Of a DNA stretch of 64,000 bases, positions 58,901 to 64,000 are shown in pieces (position 1 is the first letter of the stretch; each line of letters opens with the position of its first letter). The notes beneath the pieces were generated by a model, which did no database searches, was not told the DNA's origin, and was given only the letters and a program-made list of their open reading frames with translations. The translations under genes were made by a program, and so were the position numbers. This DNA comes from Morella rubra (taxonomy: Eukaryota; Streptophyta; Magnoliopsida; Fagales; Myricaceae). The stretch covers positions 1-64,000 of the forward strand of contig RXIC02000155.1 of assembly GCA_003952965.2 (NCBI GenBank), in the 5' to 3' direction.

Positions 58901-60582
58901 GAAACGGTTGAGAAGTGCACGTAAAACCTCTGAATGCCCTCATCTGCTTACAAGAAAGGAATAACAATTAAGTGAGAGCACCTCGTGGTTCGAATCGAAG
59001 ACGTCCGAGTTCATGACTCGTCCCGAGTCCGACAATCACTAGCTTAATCCTCCCTTAAAACTATAGTTTTTGTTGCAGACAATAATTTGAAACGTATTTA
59101 GACATTTAGGTAAGTGATGTAACCCCTGACGTCGTGTCACTTTTTCTACCTTTCAAGTGTTCAACTAATACCTAACATGGTTTTTACTAGGAAGGTTGGT
59201 AAGGGTTCTTTAAAATGTTTGAAGCTCTTCAAATTAATTTTGGAGCAGCGTTTTGTCACGACTCTTCCAACTATCTATGATATTTCTCCCTCTTGACAGT
59301 TTCCAAATTTTTCTCTTTTGAAATTTATATATAGTTGTTACAATAACATTAGTACATTTCTGTAAAATATTAATTACCAATGACTTTATGAAATTATATA
59401 TATCCTTGAGCTTGGACTAAATTAATATTCAAAATATCAGACCCATTTTCCCACAACGTGTGATCCTCAAGGCCTTGGCATGACTTGATCATAATTTAGA
59501 AACTTGCCCACTTTCTTTAATAGTGTCACCTAAACGTGACCAAGTGTATGACAGCGACTTATTTCCAGAACAAATTAACATATTTTTATAATAAACCCAA
59601 ATTTGATTTTTTCTTCTACTTTAAGTGTATATACTTGAGTCCACGGCTCCATTGCATAGTCTTCGATCGAGGGGGAAGCTATGATTACAATAATGTGAAC
59701 AAAAACTCAAAATAAATTATAAAAATCATTACCACTTCATGCCCCTAGTGTTCACTTAAAAAAGAAGAAGAAGAAGAAAAAAAGGGTACTTTTATGTTTT
59801 GTCCTGCAAATTTTTTTTTTTTTGATTTTTACATAAAACGACGTGGTCGTCTCTGAGTTACTTGAACTACGAGATCACTATTAAATAAGCAAAAACCCGT
59901 TGGTGTTCTTACCCGCATCAGACAACTCAGAGTCGTTCAACAGCTCGTGACAGCTTCATTAATTTCTAGTACTCGGGGCATGAAACAATTTTAAGCACCG
60001 GCAGTTTGTTTTGTGTTAGATTGGTTCCTCTTGGGTGGTCATCAGACATATGTCTAGTTACTTTCAAAAAAGAATTAATTACAATTTCTCTTTTTGAACT
60101 AGTCACTCATTCTTAAAAATCTCTTTAAACTATAACTTGTTACAACTCATACTATCAATATATGTTTATTGTTACGATTCAGTCCCATACTCAGATTTTT
60201 CTGTTATCTGCAATGTTTTTCGTCTCACGTGAGTAACACGTGGGCCTTCTTTGCACAAAAATACCAAATTGACCCTCCCTTTCTCATTTGGTCCAAGAAA
60301 AATGTGGTTTTGTCTCTCTAAGCAAATTTGCCCAAATTTGATTTTGTGTTTGTAAATGATTTTGAATTTGAAAAAGCAATGGGTGTGGACAATTTGATAT
60401 TTTTGCATAAAAAAGATCTCACGTGTTGTTTATGTGAGATGGAAAATATCGCACATAATGAAAAATCTGGGTGGAGGATTAAATCATAACAGTACAAATA
60501 GATTGAGGTACTAATTTGAGGGAGAAAAGTGTAATTAATCCTTAAAAGATGAGGAATGGTTGCCAAAATGCACCTCATCCAT
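55901..60582. other. Gene-poor AT-rich spacer
   Basis: No coding region is supported on either strand. Weak tRNA- or SINE-like promoter motifs appear near 57315-57375 and 58990. Otherwise the stretch is AT-rich with short homopolymers. Confidence 0.5.
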
Positions 60583-60815
60583 TAGGGAATGGTGTTTGTT
60601 TGTTAAAATTTTGGGTTGGTGGAAATTTTGAGATGTGAAAGTTGGTAAAAAAGTAAAAATAATTTATAGGAGTTGATGAAAAAATGAAGAGATAGAAAAT
60701 TTGAATGAATATTATAATAAAAAAGAATTATTTGATAAAAAAAAATTATTATATAATTTTTTTAATCAAGTCCGAAATTTTAGAATACCAACATTTCGGC
60801 AAACAAACAAATAGC
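60583..60815. mobile_element. MITE-like element, family A
   Basis: The left end contains GTGTTTGTTTGTTAAAATTT and the inverted right end CTATTTGTTTGTTTGCCG. Both run into AAATTTT/AAATGTT and GGTTGG-like sequence. The interior is AT-rich and non-coding. Ends resemble those at 18071-18262. Confidence 0.5.
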
Positions 60816-63800
60816 AAGAGCTTATCAGCAAAAGTCTCCTTTTACTTTCGCACGTACACAAGCCCATTTCAGGCAGTTTGCTCGTTACTTTTGTGACCAG
60901 GACCAATTTGAGGCAATTTATGCTTAATTTGGACCAGCAATATTGTTCATGGGTCCTTTCCAATATCATGGGCCTCAGACCAAACAATAAAAAGAGCCAT
61001 TGGGCATCAGAATCTGGGCAATGAAAGTGCATTATCAAAGGGCCCAATAGTCCTGCTTTCTTGATTTTGGTTAAGTTGCCCAAACGGTCCTGCTTATCCG
61101 CGAGTATATTCATGTTTTGTGTTTTCAATATGTAGGTTATTGAACGCTTAGAATCTTCTGTTTAGATCATAGAAGATAAAATATAGTTGGGCATATAGCA
61201 AGCTAGCAAACATGTCATTTTTGGAGCCTATTTTGCGACAAATCTGCGATGGTGCCCTTTTTACATGCCTAGGCAATCTAATTGCCAGCTTTTAGAGTCA
61301 ATCAAGCACGGAGTCCTATTAGTCCCAGGGTCTACTTGGGAGCAAGCCCCATGCAAGCATCAATCTAGATTTTGAACCATAGTTACTCAGCTCCATATAT
61401 AGTAAATGTCACGGATATTATTGTCCTCGATCCGGCAGATCACCTACACTACCGGTAATAGTCCTTGTAAAGGAAAGAAAGTATGGCCCCTTTACCCGAA
61501 AAACTACAAAAGGAAAAATTATAATAATAATTAAACAAAATTAACACATACATCAGAGAAGAAGCAGAAGAAGGAAGGGGAAGGAGGAGGAGAAGAAGAA
61601 GAAAGAGAGACGTGCATAAGTTAATGCATAATATATGTTTGAAAGTCAACAAATGAGCCTCTCTCGGGCGCAATGCAAGCCGTATAATTTTGAAAGAGCT
61701 TTTTCCTTCCGACACGGTTTACAAAACAAATAGTGTGTTCCCAAACCTAATCTAGGCTAACCTAATTCTAGTGATCAAAGGAAAATTTCTTATTAAAGAC
61801 AGTACAGGGTGCGTACAAAGCACGCAGAACTCAAAGCAGTACACACGGCCTGCAAGCAAGCGACCTGATCAATTTTTGCGAGTCAAATGATCTTCCAGGC
61901 CTAATTAGAATGCCCCCTTTTTTTAATCGAAAATTCGGATCTAAATCAACCTACTTCTGCTTCGAATGTTGTTTGTCTTAGAAGGCTGGCTTGCCTTGTT
62001 CACATGATGCGATTTCAACATGTGGTTGAGGTACGGCCATGTTAGGCTTACACATCATATATGCAATATCATTATATATAGTTGTGTCTAATACTTCTGA
62101 TCAAGCACATTTAATAGAATTAAAAATAGCAATTTACAATGGAAAAACAGCAACTTTGGGAACATCGGAAGAGATTAATCTGCGCGTGGCTTAGTAAATT
62201 ACAATGAATTAGAAGATGGATTCAAGAAAAAGTACTCTAATCTGCTACATAATTCATGGGTTTGCATGGCCCCAGAAGATGCTATATATATATATATAAT
62301 GTTGCAGTTAGAACATACTCATGAGAATGTCAATTTCAAAAGTTGGACACAACCCCTCTGCTCCTGTTTCCATAGGAATTAAGGTAATAAGAACAACAAT
62401 TCAACGTAAGCAAATTAGGTTTGTGGGAAGAGAATACCAAATACAGCGGAAATGTTGTCTGAAAGTAGAATTTATTAAGCTTTTTTTGATACTAGGATTG
62501 CTATCTATCTCGGATTCACGGGCTAGCTCCTACCTACCATATATATTGAAAACAGGAAAAATCAGCCAGACAAGAAAACGAGGGATCCATCCGGATCAGG
62601 GAGATAGATAATTGTACGTGGCTATCGATTGGCCTCCAAATTTAAAAATATATATAATTACTGTTTCAAGATGCTTGACTCTCGTGGTGGGTACGTGAAG
62701 GTTCCAAGCAAGACTGAAAGCGACCCCTGCTGATCAATGTAACAGCTATTTTGTTTAAAAATTTTCCAATTGATTTGTCTCTCTACCAACCAAAAAATGT
62801 ATTAGGAAACTTTACAACTACGTATGGCGATACCCATTGCACGAATCCTTCTCCTTAGCACCCAAAAAGGAGAAAAAAGAGACCCTAAACTAATCCCGGA
62901 CCAGCGCTGATGTTGACAACTGCTAGCTCCTCAGTTACATATATATTATATATACCTGGAAAAGTAAAGGAGTGAAACATTTGCCATGACATACATTTGT
63001 TTGTTGGTTCGTCTTCTTTTTTCCTCCTACGTTGAAGTTTTCCTTCGGCTTCGTCAACCATAACGGGTTTTATCCAAAGTGGTAAACTATTCTCTTGCTT
63101 GTCAGTGCTCAATCATAGTCATGTGGTGAAAGATCTTATAGATCTCAGATAATTAAGAGACTGTGTACGTGCACACTTTTTGCAGCAACCAGTACTCATG
63201 AAAGACTCTAGAACAGTGAGAAAACAGTGATATAGAGACGTACTACTAATGGAAAACCAGCCAAATCTTGTTGTATTTCAATCGATCTCCATCAAAGTGT
63301 TTACATTCGTTGTTGTTTTTTCTTAAAAGTGTTTTCCCAGTACTATACCCATTTCGCTGATTAAACCCAAAAAAAGATACATGATATAGAATCAATTAAC
63401 GAAAAAAAGAAAAAAGAAAAAAGGAACAAGAACAAAAAATGCCTGGCTTTCCCATGTACGCCGCTGATTTTTTCTCCGGTGAATTCTTCTCCGGAAACAT
63501 GCTCCTCCTAAGCATTTCCCAGAAGGGGACCGTTGACGATAGAGACCAACGAATGACTTCCAGACAACCTCTAATTAGGAAAATCTGAACATGAAACATG
63601 GATATGTTTCTCGCGACTTGTGAGGAAGACCATCCTTCTTCCTCTTCTTCATAACTTCTGCTTGCAAAACCGATGAAAAAGGAAGCCTTCAAGGTGATTC
63701 AATAGAAGAGCGTGAAGCATTCAACGAAAGCCGAATATAAAAAAGGGCAAGAGAGAGCGAGAGGGAGAGAGAGAGTAGGAAGATGAAAGGTGTTCCCAAG

Positions 63801-64000
63801 AAGATGACGAGCATTTCCCGTTAAATGTTATAATTAAAGAGGGCTTAATTTAATTTCTCAACGGTGGGCCAACAACAACACCAGGGCAAACTTTTTGTTT
63901 CACACGTTGGGGGTGTTCTCTTTGTCTTCCCCACTCCAACAACAGTCGATGGTTTTAGGGCCCAATAAATTGACCAAAATGACTTTCGTGCGCATCTGTG
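60816..64000. other. Spacer at the right edge
   Basis: No gene is supported. A GAA/GGA-rich purine tract lies at 61560-61612 and a TA repeat at about 62283-62300. At the right edge, a CT-rich minus-strand stretch (63745-63780) upstream of an open frame at 63396-63692 looks like a plant leader, but the frame has no proper ATG start and no recognised family. Confidence 0.45.

Noticed and set aside
63440-63465. Sequence resembling miR160 (TGCCTGGCT start)
   Set aside because: It matches only about the first nine bases and the last few; the middle differs and no complementary arm was found within 200 bp.

Overview
This is plant nuclear DNA, most likely from a woody eudicot. The evidence is multi-exon genes with GT-AG introns, AT-rich spacers, Ty1/copia and hAT elements, and secondary-wall genes (glucuronoxylan methyltransferase, fasciclin-like arabinogalactan protein). 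The species cannot be fixed from the sequence alone. No operons, CRISPR arrays, rRNA genes or convincing tRNA genes were seen.

Layout, left to right. (1) 970-4405 (+): the 3' exons of a CDK-like Ser/Thr kinase of the At1g54610/At1g09600 type; its N-terminal exons lie off the left edge. (2) 5852-6727 (+): an intact single-exon glucuronoxylan 4-O-methyltransferase (DUF579, GXM). (3) About 7340-8297 (-): a decayed gag/coat-like fragment of a retroelement or pararetrovirus. (4) 9567-15561 (+): a broken FLA7-like fasciclin arabinogalactan gene, split by a complete 5.3-kb Ty1/copia retrotransposon (9719-15053) with a perfect 5-bp target-site duplication. (5) 15562-19560: spacer with possible solo-LTR and MITE sequences. 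(6) About 19900-25456 (+): a fimbrin (actin-bundling) gene of 14 exons. Exons 2-14 are clean, but the expected start codon in exon 1 is not recoverable. (7) 24491-32435: a direct tandem duplication of about 4 kb covering the convergent 3' ends of fimbrin and of an ankyrin/BTB gene, with about 57 bp of unmatched filler at the junction. This leaves a 5'-truncated ankyrin/BTB copy (26351-28431, -) and a 5'-truncated fimbrin copy (28489-29456, +) between the two complete genes. (8) 30355-33752 (-): the intact ankyrin-BTB/POZ gene (At2g04740-like). (9) 35021-39604: a decayed hAT transposon with flanking CAGAAGT repeats, ACCGGT-rich ends and a purine-rich subterminal repeat. (10) 41183-51063 (+): an EDM2-like PHD-finger/methyltransferase-like gene with all recognisable exons in order but at least four disabling lesions. 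(11) 51768-55110 (-): an intact Rab-GAP TBC gene (At3g07890-like) with both catalytic fingers. (12) 55400-64000: gene-poor AT-rich spacer with one MITE-like element.

The genes do not form a pathway. GXM and FLA are both associated with secondary walls, and fimbrin and the TBC protein act in the cytoskeleton and in vesicle traffic. The window is most informative about genome dynamics: a gene split by a young retrotransposon, a young tandem duplication with filler DNA, a hAT insertion beside EDM2 (a regulator of transposon and intronic heterochromatin), and a small MITE family in spacers and introns. I found no clearly new biological system. The strongest candidates for a closer look are the duplication junction and its coding-like intron segment, the fimbrin start, and the pattern of EDM2 decay. 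Exon boundaries were set by eye from reading frame, GT-AG signals and remembered family conservation; none has been checked by alignment or RNA.
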